Source: an uncultured Eubacterium sp. (lineage in GTDB: Bacteria > Bacillota > Clostridia > Oscillospirales > Acutalibacteraceae). From it: a stretch of 8,287 nt of DNA. Positions 1 to 6,637 of the stretch are shown in pieces (position 1 is the first letter of the stretch; each line of letters opens with the position of its first letter). The notes below the pieces were generated by a model, which made no database searches, was not told the DNA's origin, and was given only the letters and a program-made list of their open reading frames with translations. The stretch is from positions 1 to 8,287 of the forward strand of contig CAMFPZ010000031.1 of assembly GCA_945979635.1 (NCBI GenBank), written 5' to 3'. The position numbers and the translations under genes are program-made.

Positions 1-621
1 AACATCGCTTCTTAAGTCCTTGTCCTTAAACCAACCCCAATTCATACGAATTGCCCTCATACCGGAGGACAATGCCCCCTCAATATCATTCACAGGATGG
101 TCGCCTACATAAACACATTCTTCACACTTCAATCCCAAACGCTCTGCAGTAATCTCAAATATTTCGCTACTCGGCTTATGTACGCCCAAGTCTCCGCTTA
201 CTACAACAATGTCGCAATAGGGTCGCAGTCCGCTTTCGTCCATCTTATGATTTTGGAGATACGACGGTCCGTTAGTTATTACGCCGACAAGATAGCCTCG
301 ATTCTTAAGCTCCTTGAGAAGCGGCACGCTGTTTTCGAAAATCACATTATGGTCGCCGAAGGTTGTGTCATAATGCTCGGCAAGCTCGTTTGCAGAAAGC
401 TTATCGGCATATCCCCATTTTTCGAGGAGTGCCTGATACCAATCAACTCTGACAACATATCCGCCGTTACCTGTTTCGACCATATCGTGTTTGTATTGCA
501 ACGCTGTTTGCTCGTCAATTTCGGGAAAGTATTTTTCGAGCACAGCCTCCATATAGCTCTCAAAAGCAAGCGTTCTGTCCTGCAAGGTTTCATCGAAATC
601 AAACAATACTGCTTTTGTCAT
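1..621 (-). CDS. HAD-superfamily hydrolase (subfamily IA phosphatase), C-terminus cut by window edge
   Basis: Reading the minus strand from the ATG at 621 gives 207 codons with no stop before the window edge, so the C-terminus is missing (relatives are usually about 220-240 residues). It should be a soluble Mg2+-dependent phosphatase acting through an aspartyl-phosphate. Four HAD motifs are visible: motif I FDFDET with nucleophile D8 and acid/base D10; motif II VITNG with T116/N117; motif III lysine K149 in HKP; and motif IV GDHPVND with D174 and D179. The helical stretch at about 15-95 is the size of a subfamily IA cap. The start overlaps the end of ribF by 23 nt and has GAGGGA 11 nt upstream, so translation is probably coupled to ribF. 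The substrate cannot be read from sequence. The overall look is of the YjjG/YfnB nucleotidase type, but a flavin-pathway phosphatase is possible from context. Confidence 0.85.
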   Translation of the reverse strand, partial: MTKAVLFDFDETLQDRTLAFESYMEAVLEKYFPEIDEQTALQYKHDMVETGNGGYVVRVDWYQALLEKWGYADKLSANELAEHYDTTFGDHNVIFENSVPLLKELKNRGYLVGVITNGPSYLQNHKMDESGLRPYCDIVVVSGDLGVHKPSSEIFEITAERLGLKCEECVYVGDHPVNDIEGALSSGMRAIRMNWGWFKDKDLRSDV

Positions 622-1426
622 AATTAAGCTGTTCCCTCAATTCCTCAACGCTATTAAATAGCTTTTCTTCTCTCTTGTATTTTATCAGCTCTATCCTAAC
701 ATTTTTAAAATACAAATCTCCGTCAAAATCAAATATATGAGTTTCGCAAAGAGGCTCATCAAGCTTCCAGCTGGGACGAATACCGATATTTGTAAACGAC
801 TTATATTCCCTGCCGTCAACAAAGGCACGACTTTCGTAAACACCGTACTTCGGCACAATAAGTCCCTGTGGCAAATGCTGATTTATCGTCGGAAAACCGA
901 TTGTTCTTCCGCGTCGGTCACCGTGAACAACCTCATTCTCAAATGTGAAGTTATAGCCGAGCATTTTGTTTGCGTTTTCCACATCGCCGTCTTGGAGTGC
1001 CTTTCTTATTCGTGTAGAAGAAATCGGTTCACCCTCGAAATCGAGATGCTCCAAAATCCTTACCCAAACATCCTTTTTTTCAAGATATGCACGCATATCG
1101 ACAGCCGACCACGACGCCATTTTGCCGAATCGGAAATTAAAGCCGCAAAGAACAACGCCCGCTTTGAATTTGTCGAGCAAAATTTTTTCAATAAAATCCT
1201 CGCCCTGCATATTCTTTATTTCTTCAAAATCGGCAAAAACAGCGTTTGGATAACGCTCTTCAAAAATACTTTTTTGCAAAAGTGAAAACCTGTTGTTTAC
1301 GCAATAAACGATTACATTTTTTGCTCCCGTAACAACAGTTTGGTGTGCTCTGTGCATTCCGTCAAAATCACCCAAAGCAACCGCAATTCTATCATTATAC
1401 ATAATACTGTCTGTCCATTTAATCAT
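599..1426 (-). CDS. ribF: Bifunctional riboflavin kinase / FMN adenylyltransferase (FAD synthetase), compact form
   Basis: It makes FMN from riboflavin plus ATP and then FAD from FMN plus ATP, in the cytosol. The 275-residue protein has an N-terminal nucleotidyltransferase domain (about 10-145) with GDFDGMHRAH at 19-28, NFRFG at 97-101 and ISSTRIR at 135-141. The C-terminal riboflavin kinase domain (about 155-270) has GFPTIN at 177-182 (T180, N182), YGVY at 194-197, NIGIRPSW at 213-220 and the probable catalytic E228 in ETHIFDFDGDLY. The protein is short for the family (about 300-315). The loss lies after the HxGH motif, where the usual FxPxP segment is absent, and HxGH reads HRAH. The start is uncertain: the ATG at 1426 overlaps the truB stop by 8 nt and is used here, but it lacks a clear ribosome binding site. 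A GTG at 1441 has AAGGG 6 nt upstream and would give 280 residues; the ATG at 1402 is too short. It overlaps the downstream HAD gene. Confidence 0.93.
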   Translation of the reverse strand: MIKWTDSIMYNDRIAVALGDFDGMHRAHQTVVTGAKNVIVYCVNNRFSLLQKSIFEERYPNAVFADFEEIKNMQGEDFIEKILLDKFKAGVVLCGFNFRFGKMASWSAVDMRAYLEKKDVWVRILEHLDFEGEPISSTRIRKALQDGDVENANKMLGYNFTFENEVVHGDRRGRTIGFPTINQHLPQGLIVPKYGVYESRAFVDGREYKSFTNIGIRPSWKLDEPLCETHIFDFDGDLYFKNVRIELIKYKREEKLFNSVEELREQLNYDKSSIV

Positions 1427-2318
1427 TAAGTGCCAGCACACGAAGCACCCTTAATTCATCATCTTTTCGTTGACCAAGACCCAAAAAGCCACGCTCCGAG
1501 CCATAAACCGTGCATATCTCGTCAAGCTCGATACTCGTCCTGATTCTCGCAATATCAAGTGCACCGCCGTTGAAAAATCTTGTCGACTGTGCAGGAGAAA
1601 CATCCACTCTTTTATATTGCGAAAACATACTGTCCACGCTATGTAGAATTTCGCGAAAGCCCTTATCCTTATCTCTCATATCCTGAAGATTCTCAATCGT
1701 TACACAATCCTCAAGCGTAAATCCCATAGCTCTTGTTCTTATTAAAGAAGTCATAACGGCTCCACAGCCCAGTTTTTGGCCTATATCGTCAATAAGCGAG
1801 CGTATATATGTTCCCTTGCTGCACAAAACATCAATAGTACAGCAATTTGATTTTTCGTCAAAGTCGACCAGATTAAGCCTTTTTATTTCGACCTGACAGG
1901 GTTTTCTATTTATGCTTTCGCCCTTGCGTGCCAACTCATAAAGACGCACTCCGTCCACGCTTTTTGCACTGTACATAGGAGGAATTTGTTCAATTCTTCC
2001 CCTGAAGCAATCAAGCACTGCTTCCAGCTCGTCAACGCCTACATTAACCTCGTATTCGCCTGTTACCTCGCCTGTTATATCAAGAGTATCAGTGGTTTTT
2101 CCGAGCATAAATTCTGCTCTATATCCCTTGTCGCTGTCGGGTAGGAAATTCAAAAACCGAGTCGCCCCTCCGAGCAAAATCGGAAGCACCCCCGTCGCCA
2201 TTGGGTCAAGCGTACCGGTATGTCCTACCTTTTTCTCGCGGCATATCCCTCTAACCTTTGCAACAACGCCGAAGGAGGTTATGCTCTTATCCTTATTTAT
2301 ACAAATAATTCCGGTCAT
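1419..2318 (-). CDS. truB: tRNA pseudouridine-55 synthase TruB
   Basis: It converts uridine 55 in the T-psi-C loop of tRNAs to pseudouridine and also acts as a tRNA-folding chaperone. The 299-residue length is normal. The catalytic block GHTGTLDPMATG is at 32-43 with the nucleophile D38. Other family motifs are the KGYRAEF segment with Y66, PPMYSAKSVDG at 113-123, and GTYIRSLIDDIG at 169-180 with the conserved arginine. The N-terminal strand reads NKDKSITSFGVV, where NKPxGxTSxxVV is more usual. The C-terminal part from about 235 fits the small TruB C-terminal/PUA-like domain. The ATG at 2318 shares one base with the nrnA stop (TAATG), a classic coupled junction, with AAGGA about 12 nt upstream inside nrnA. 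Its end overlaps ribF. Presence next to rbfA and infB is the common bacterial arrangement. Confidence 0.97.
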   Translation of the reverse strand: MTGIICINKDKSITSFGVVAKVRGICREKKVGHTGTLDPMATGVLPILLGGATRFLNFLPDSDKGYRAEFMLGKTTDTLDITGEVTGEYEVNVGVDELEAVLDCFRGRIEQIPPMYSAKSVDGVRLYELARKGESINRKPCQVEIKRLNLVDFDEKSNCCTIDVLCSKGTYIRSLIDDIGQKLGCGAVMTSLIRTRAMGFTLEDCVTIENLQDMRDKDKGFREILHSVDSMFSQYKRVDVSPAQSTRFFNGGALDIARIRTSIELDEICTVYGSERGFLGLGQRKDDELRVLRVLALND

Positions 2319-3265
2319 TATTTCAATAATTCCTTGGATTTTTCTACAAGCAATTTCTTTGCACTTTCTATGTCACAATCGAATCGACAAGCAGCCGCCT
2401 GCTTATGACCGCCACCTCCAAATGCTCCTGCCAAATCAGCGGCATTCACACTCTCAAAGGTTCTGATTGAACACTTACAGGTCTTGTCCTTTTTTTCGCG
2501 AAGCGTGAGTCCGATTTCAACACCCTCAATTTGTCGGGTTAGCGGAGGCAATGCCTCTGTATCCTGCTCATCTGTTCCCGTTTGCTCGTACATTTCGTTA
2601 GTAATAGTAATTACACAAACACGCTCATCCAGAAAAAATTGCATACCTTGGGTTGCAAGTCTTTCGAGAGCAGCAAATTTTTTCGTCTTTGTTTCGAACA
2701 TAAGGCGATTGATATAACCATTATCTGCACCAAGGTCAATAAGCTCCGCAGCACAGCGATAAGTGTTCGAGGTTGTAGACGAATATCTAAAGCATCCGGT
2801 ATCCGTTGTCAATCCTGTATAAAGGCAATCTGCTGTTTTTTTGTCTATTTTTACACCCAGAGCTTTAATAATCTCGAAAATGATTTCGCAATTAGCCGCC
2901 GCATCGGAACAAAGCAAAAGATTTTCGGCATATTTTGTATTAGTTGCGTGATGGTCAATACAAAGATTAATTCTGTCGCCGTAGGTTTCCTGAAGCGAGC
3001 CCAAAAGACTTACTGTTGCAACATCAACCGCAACAACATAATCCGGCTCAAATTCCTCGTTTTTTATACCATCAAGCATATAAGAATACTTCGACGGTAT
3101 TTCATCATCACATAAAATTCTTGCACGCTTATTCAAGCCCTGCATTGCACGAAGCAGAGCAAAGCCACTGCCCAAGGTATCTCCGTCGGGATGTGCGTGG
3201 CAGAGAATGAGAATATTATCCCATTCTCCGAGAAGCTGTGCACATTTTTCAACATCAATCTTCAT
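2318..3265 (-). CDS. nrnA: DHH/DHHA1 phosphoesterase, NrnA-type nanoRNase / pAp phosphatase
   Basis: A 315-residue DHH-family phosphoesterase. NrnA enzymes degrade 2-5 nt RNA fragments and dephosphorylate 3'-phosphoadenosine 5'-phosphate; some relatives hydrolyse pApA from cyclic di-AMP turnover. The DHH domain (about 15-165) shows the metal ligands H23, D27 and D29 in HAHPDGDTLGS, D81 in AVDVA, D104-H105-H106 in IDHH, and D155 in TTDTGCFRYS. The DHHA1 RNA-binding domain (about 235-312) has the glycine-rich GGGGHK at 283-288. Length and motif order match NrnA rather than the longer RecJ. The ATG at 3265 overlaps the rbfA stop by 11 nt, with AAAGGG some 15 nt upstream, so the ribosome binding site is weak or coupled. 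The gene ends on the truB start. This slot between rbfA and truB is where clostridial genomes often carry it. The exact substrate preference is not visible. Confidence 0.93.
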   Translation of the reverse strand: MKIDVEKCAQLLGEWDNILILCHAHPDGDTLGSGFALLRAMQGLNKRARILCDDEIPSKYSYMLDGIKNEEFEPDYVVAVDVATVSLLGSLQETYGDRINLCIDHHATNTKYAENLLLCSDAAANCEIIFEIIKALGVKIDKKTADCLYTGLTTDTGCFRYSSTTSNTYRCAAELIDLGADNGYINRLMFETKTKKFAALERLATQGMQFFLDERVCVITITNEMYEQTGTDEQDTEALPPLTRQIEGVEIGLTLREKKDKTCKCSIRTFESVNAADLAGAFGGGGHKQAAACRFDCDIESAKKLLVEKSKELLK

Positions 3266-3611
3266 TTCTTGTTTCTATACCCTTTAGCTTATCAAAAAGC
3301 TCCATACCTTTTTCAATAGAATCGTCAGCAACAAATTTCAGCTCAGGAGTCTTACGCAAATGCAGTGCCGAGCCGAGTCTTCCACGAATAAATCCCGCAG
3401 CCGACTTCAATCCCTTTACAGCCTGCTTTGTACTTTCAACTCCCTCAAGAGAGCTGACATAAATCTTTGCATAGCTCAAGTCATTGCTGACATCAACCTT
3501 TACGACACTAATGAACACACCGCTGACTCTTGGGTCCTTGACCTCACGCATAATAGCGATAAGCTCTCTTTTAATGTCCTCGGTTATTCTGTCAATTTTA
3601 TAGCCTGCCAT
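3255..3611 (-). CDS. rbfA: Ribosome-binding factor A
   Basis: A small 118-residue cytosolic protein with a type II KH fold that binds the immature 30S subunit near the 5' end of 16S rRNA (helix 1 region) and is needed for late maturation and growth in the cold. Family marks are an N-terminal helix with an arginine/lysine pattern (RITEDIKREL at 8-17), KDPRVSGV at 25-32, the strand SYAKIYVS at 46-53, and the conserved LRKTPELKFVADDSIEKG at 85-102. The ATG at 3611 has CGGAG 8 nt upstream. It follows infB after a 29-nt gap with no ylxP between them, unlike Bacillus. Its stop overlaps the start of nrnA by 11 nt. Confidence 0.97.
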   Translation of the reverse strand: MAGYKIDRITEDIKRELIAIMREVKDPRVSGVFISVVKVDVSNDLSYAKIYVSSLEGVESTKQAVKGLKSAAGFIRGRLGSALHLRKTPELKFVADDSIEKGMELFDKLKGIETRNED

Positions 3612-3640
3612 AAGTTATTCTCCGATACTTTTTTCAAGGA

Positions 3641-6037
3641 TTAGTCTCTGTATTCCTCGACGATATATGCCTCAAAGATGTCGCCTGTTTGAATATCATC
3701 AAATCCTGCAAGACTAATACCGCACTCGTAGCCTGATGATACTTCCTTAACCTCATCCTTAAATCTCTTAAGGTTTGCAAGTTCAACATCAGCAATCTGC
3801 TTTCCGTTTCTCATAACGCGAACCTTGCCGTTACGCTTAATGTTACCCGATGTAACAACGCATCCTGCAATAGTTCCGGCAGAAGAAATCTTATAAACCT
3901 CTCTAACCTCTGCACTACCTGTTTCAACATCACGATACTTCGGAGCCCTCATACCACGCATTGCGTTCTCGATGTCCTCAATAGCATCATAAATAATGCG
4001 ATAGGTCTTAATTTCAATACCATCGCGGTTTGCACTTTCCTGTGCAACCGGATCAACGCCTACAGCAAATCCGACGATAATTGCATTCGACGCATTTGCA
4101 AGCATAACATCACTCTCATTTACAGTACCAACGCCGCCGTGAATAATCTTAACTCTGACCTCATCGTTTTCTATCTTAAGGAGCGACTGCTTTACTGCCT
4201 CAACAGAGCCCTGAACATCAGCCTTTACAATGATATTAAGCTCCTTCATCTCGCCATCCTGAAGGGTGTCAAAGAGAGTATCGAGAGTAACCTTTTGGAA
4301 TGCTCTGAATTCCTCCTCCTTCGCCTCTGCTCTACGCTGTTCAACAAGCTGACGGGCAAGCTTTTCGTCCGAAACAGCATTAAACAAATCGCCGCTCATA
4401 GGTGCTTGGTCGAGTCCCATAATCTCAACAGGGACAGAAGGACCGGCATTATTTAGCTTTCTACCCAAGCAATCTGTCATAGCTCTAACCTTACCGACAG
4501 CAGTACCGGCAACGATAACATCGCCTGCGTGGAGGGTACCGTTTTGTACAAGAAGGGTTGCAATAGGGCCTCTTCCCTTATCGAGCTTTGCTTCGATAAC
4601 AACACCCTTTGCGGTTCTGTCGGGATTTGCCTTAAGCTCACACATTTCTGCAACAAGATTGATTGTTTCAATAAGCTTATCAATACCCATCTTTGTTTTA
4701 GCAGAAACAGGAACACAGATAATATCACCGCCCCATTCTTCAGGAACAAGCTCGTGTTCTGTGAGCTGTTGCATAATTCTGTCAGGGTTTGCACCCTCTT
4801 TATCCATCTTGTTGATAGCAACAATAATTTCTACGCCCGCTGCCTTTGCGTGGTTAATAGCCTCGATTGTCTGCGGCATAATACCATCATCTGCTGCAAC
4901 AACCAAAACAGCAATATCAGTACTCATTGCACCTCTTGCACGCATAGCTGTAAACGCCTCGTGACCCGGTGTATCAAGGAATGTAATAACATCATCATCC
5001 GCAGTAACAACCTGATATGCACCGATTGCCTGTGTAATACCACCGGCTTCTGTTGAGGTTACCGATGTGTTACGGATTGCGTCGAGAATAGAGGTCTTAC
5101 CATGGTCAACATGACCCATAACACAAACTACCGGAGGACGGGTAATAGCGTTCTCGTCGTTTTCGTCCTCTGCCTCGATAATCTGCTCCTCGATTGAAAC
5201 AACGACCTCTTTCTCAACCTTTGCACCAAGCTCTGTTGCAACGATTTCGGCAGTATCAAAGTCAATAACCTCGTTTACTGTTACCATCATACCGAGCTTC
5301 ATAAGCTCCTTGATAACCTCGTTTGCCGCCATACGAAGAAGCGAAGCGAGCTCACCTACAGTAATTTCGTCACCTACAGTAATTTTAATTTTTTGATTTT
5401 TTCTCTGTTCTGCAATACGAGCAAGACGCTGTGCCTCCGTCTCCTTCTTTGAGCGAGAGTGCATACCCTGTGGCTTCTTCTTTCTGTATTGCTTTGATTT
5501 TTGGTTAAGCTTCTGCTTCTTTTGATAATCTCCAACACTGTTTGCAGGAGAAATATCCTCGTACTTTTGGTTATACTTTTCCAAGTCTACGATATTAACT
5601 CTTGTATCAACATGGCGTTTTTCGCCCTTTGTTCTTGCCTGCGGAGCCTGTTCGGCACGCTTCTTTGCCTTTTCCTCCGCTCTTTTTGCTGCCTGCTCTG
5701 CCATTTGCAAAATAGCCGCCTGGCTTTGGTGCTTCTTGCTCTTTGCTTCATCGGTCTTTGCAGTGCTCTTTGAGCTGCTCTTCGGCTTTTGCTCTGTATT
5801 CTTTACAGGCTTCTTTTCTGCCGGCTTTTCCTTCTTTTGTGCAAAATATGAGCCGAAATCACTCACGCTGTTTGCCTGTGTGAGCTTATCGAACAAAACA
5901 TTGAGCTCCTGCTCTGTAAGTGCGGTAGCAGGCTTTCTTGCAGGACCTTCGCAGTATGTGTCCAATATTTCGATAATTTCCTTGCTCTGCTTTCCGAAAT
6001 CCTTTGCGATGTCGGAAATCTTAATCTTTATTACCAT
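3641..6037 (-). CDS. infB: Translation initiation factor IF2
   Basis: The GTPase that brings fMet-tRNA to the 30S P site and promotes 50S joining. The length, 798 residues, is normal. Domains in order: an IF2_N module (about 3-53, KISDIAKDFGKQSKEIIEIL), a charged Lys/Ala/Glu/Gln-rich linker (about 65-215), a second IF2_N module (about 218-275), the G domain (about 300-470), beta-barrel domain II (about 475-570), domain III (about 590-690) and the fMet-tRNA-binding C-terminal barrel (about 700-798). All GTPase motifs are intact: G1 GHVDHGKT 308-315, G2 around GGITQAIGAY 332-341, G3 DTPGHE 355-360, G4 NKMD 409-412, G5 SAK 445-447. The ATG at 6037 lies within the last codons of ylxQ (17-nt overlap) and has the strongest Shine-Dalgarno of the operon, AGGAGG at 6047-6052. 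I found no convincing internal start for a shorter isoform, though I did not check all of them. Confidence 0.99.
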   Translation of the reverse strand: MVIKIKISDIAKDFGKQSKEIIEILDTYCEGPARKPATALTEQELNVLFDKLTQANSVSDFGSYFAQKKEKPAEKKPVKNTEQKPKSSSKSTAKTDEAKSKKHQSQAAILQMAEQAAKRAEEKAKKRAEQAPQARTKGEKRHVDTRVNIVDLEKYNQKYEDISPANSVGDYQKKQKLNQKSKQYRKKKPQGMHSRSKKETEAQRLARIAEQRKNQKIKITVGDEITVGELASLLRMAANEVIKELMKLGMMVTVNEVIDFDTAEIVATELGAKVEKEVVVSIEEQIIEAEDENDENAITRPPVVCVMGHVDHGKTSILDAIRNTSVTSTEAGGITQAIGAYQVVTADDDVITFLDTPGHEAFTAMRARGAMSTDIAVLVVAADDGIMPQTIEAINHAKAAGVEIIVAINKMDKEGANPDRIMQQLTEHELVPEEWGGDIICVPVSAKTKMGIDKLIETINLVAEMCELKANPDRTAKGVVIEAKLDKGRGPIATLLVQNGTLHAGDVIVAGTAVGKVRAMTDCLGRKLNNAGPSVPVEIMGLDQAPMSGDLFNAVSDEKLARQLVEQRRAEAKEEEFRAFQKVTLDTLFDTLQDGEMKELNIIVKADVQGSVEAVKQSLLKIENDEVRVKIIHGGVGTVNESDVMLANASNAIIVGFAVGVDPVAQESANRDGIEIKTYRIIYDAIEDIENAMRGMRAPKYRDVETGSAEVREVYKISSAGTIAGCVVTSGNIKRNGKVRVMRNGKQIADVELANLKRFKDEVKEVSSGYECGISLAGFDDIQTGDIFEAYIVEEYRD

Positions 6038-6356
6038 ACTCGTCTTCCTCCTGTTTAATCAGTTCAATAAGTCTGACTGAAAAATTGCTGTCATTTACAG
6101 CGATAACACCAGCCTTATAGCCGAGTGCTCTATGCAATTCGTCAATACTTTCGCTTATTCTCATCATCTCGAGCTCGGGATAACGCTTATCCCTCGCGAG
6201 CTTAAATTCTTCAATCAGCCTCTCGGATATGTCGGATGCAAAAATAATCAAAGTAGCCTTTTTGTCACAAACAGCACCAAGTGCCATATCGTGGCCCATA
6301 GCTAATCTTCCCGCTCTCCTCGCCATACCCAGCATAGATAAATACTTTTTAGGCAT
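6021..6356 (-). CDS. ylxQ: L7Ae/L30e-family RNA-binding protein YlxQ
   Basis: A 111-residue protein of the ribosomal L7Ae/L30e/S12e/Gadd45 fold, whose members bind kink-turn RNA; the cellular role of YlxQ is poorly defined. Family marks are LGMARRAGRLAMGHD at 9-23, the strand ATLIIFASDIS at 34-44 (usually LvliAeDaS), and the ending ALGYKAGVIAVNDSNF at 77-92. The open frame runs back to 6428, but the first 24 codons lie inside ylxR and do not resemble the family. The ATG at 6356 gives the expected MPKKYLSMLG N-terminus and overlaps the ylxR stop by 8 nt. Its ribosome binding site is weak (a GAAGAAGAA run upstream), so translation probably depends on ylxR. It sits between ylxR and infB as in most Firmicutes. 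Confidence 0.93.
   Translation of the reverse strand: MPKKYLSMLGMARRAGRLAMGHDMALGAVCDKKATLIIFASDISERLIEEFKLARDKRYPELEMMRISESIDELHRALGYKAGVIAVNDSNFSVRLIELIKQEEDEYGNKD
6047..6052 (-). promoter_or_regulatory. Strong Shine-Dalgarno of infB inside the end of ylxQ
   Basis: The minus strand reads a perfect AGGAGG, 9 nt before the infB ATG. It is embedded in the last codons of ylxQ, so infB can recruit ribosomes on its own as well as through coupling with ylxQ. It is the best match to the consensus among the genes of this window. Confidence 0.8.
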
Positions 6357-6615
6357 TTGCAATTTCTTCTTCCATTTTATCATATACGCTGTCCTCGATT
6401 TGCATACCAAAGGTTCGCTCAAGGGCACGCTTTTTTCTTGCTTTTTTCAGGCAATCGGAACTTTTGCAAACATAAGCACCTCTGCCGGATTTCTTTCCTG
6501 TAAGGTCAAGGCTGACCTCTCCGTCAGGACTTTTTACTACTCTGACAAGTGTTCTCTTGTCGAACATTTCGCCGCATCCGGTACACATTCTCATCGGTAC
6601 CTTTTTTGTTTTCAT
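6349..6615 (-). CDS. ylxR: YlxR/RnpM-family RNA-binding protein (DUF448)
   Basis: An 88-residue basic protein of the YlxR (DUF448) family. In Bacillus subtilis the homologue, renamed RnpM, binds RNase P RNA and modulates RNase P in vitro; an effect on nucleoid/regulation has also been proposed. Conserved features are RMCTGC at 9-14, the strand-turn-strand with VSLDLTGK at 34-41, GRGAYVC at 44-50, and the following DCLKKARKKRALERTF helix at 54-69. C11, C14, C50 and C55 could form a small metal site, although not all family members keep these residues. Two starts are possible. The ATG at 6630 has only GAGGG at 15 nt, while the ATG at 6615 has AGGTG 5 nt upstream and gives the usual N-terminus, so 6615 is preferred. 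The gap after nusA is 22 nt, and the stop overlaps ylxQ. Confidence 0.94.
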   Translation of the reverse strand: MKTKKVPMRMCTGCGEMFDKRTLVRVVKSPDGEVSLDLTGKKSGRGAYVCKSSDCLKKARKKRALERTFGMQIEDSVYDKMEEEIANA

Positions 6616-6637
6616 AATGTCACCTGCCATTTATATT

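Noticed and set aside
97..627. 176-codon plus-strand open frame at the left end, and an 86-codon minus-strand frame inside the same region
   Set aside because: The true gene is the HAD phosphatase on the minus strand, which has all four catalytic motifs in order. The other frames show no family features.
2582..3115. Other long plus-strand frames (2582-3115, 737-1285, 4529-5056) as possible antisense genes
   Set aside because: Each is fully covered by nrnA, ribF or infB, with Cys/Asn/Ile-rich low-sense translations, and I see no promoter or plausible ribosome binding site on that strand.
3612..3640. The infB-rbfA gap as a possible site for ylxP or a terminator
   Set aside because: Only 29 nt are present, holding the rbfA ribosome binding site and no stem with a U run. 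ylxP is simply absent here.
3641..6037. The charged, repetitive linker of IF2 (residues about 65-215) as an unusual insertion
   Set aside because: Long Lys/Ala/Glu-rich N-terminal linkers and a second IF2_N module are normal and variable in bacterial IF2; the total length of 798 is ordinary.
6357..6428. 24-codon N-terminal extension of ylxQ
   Set aside because: The extra codons lie inside ylxR, do not resemble the L7Ae family and precede the normal MPKKYLSMLG start.
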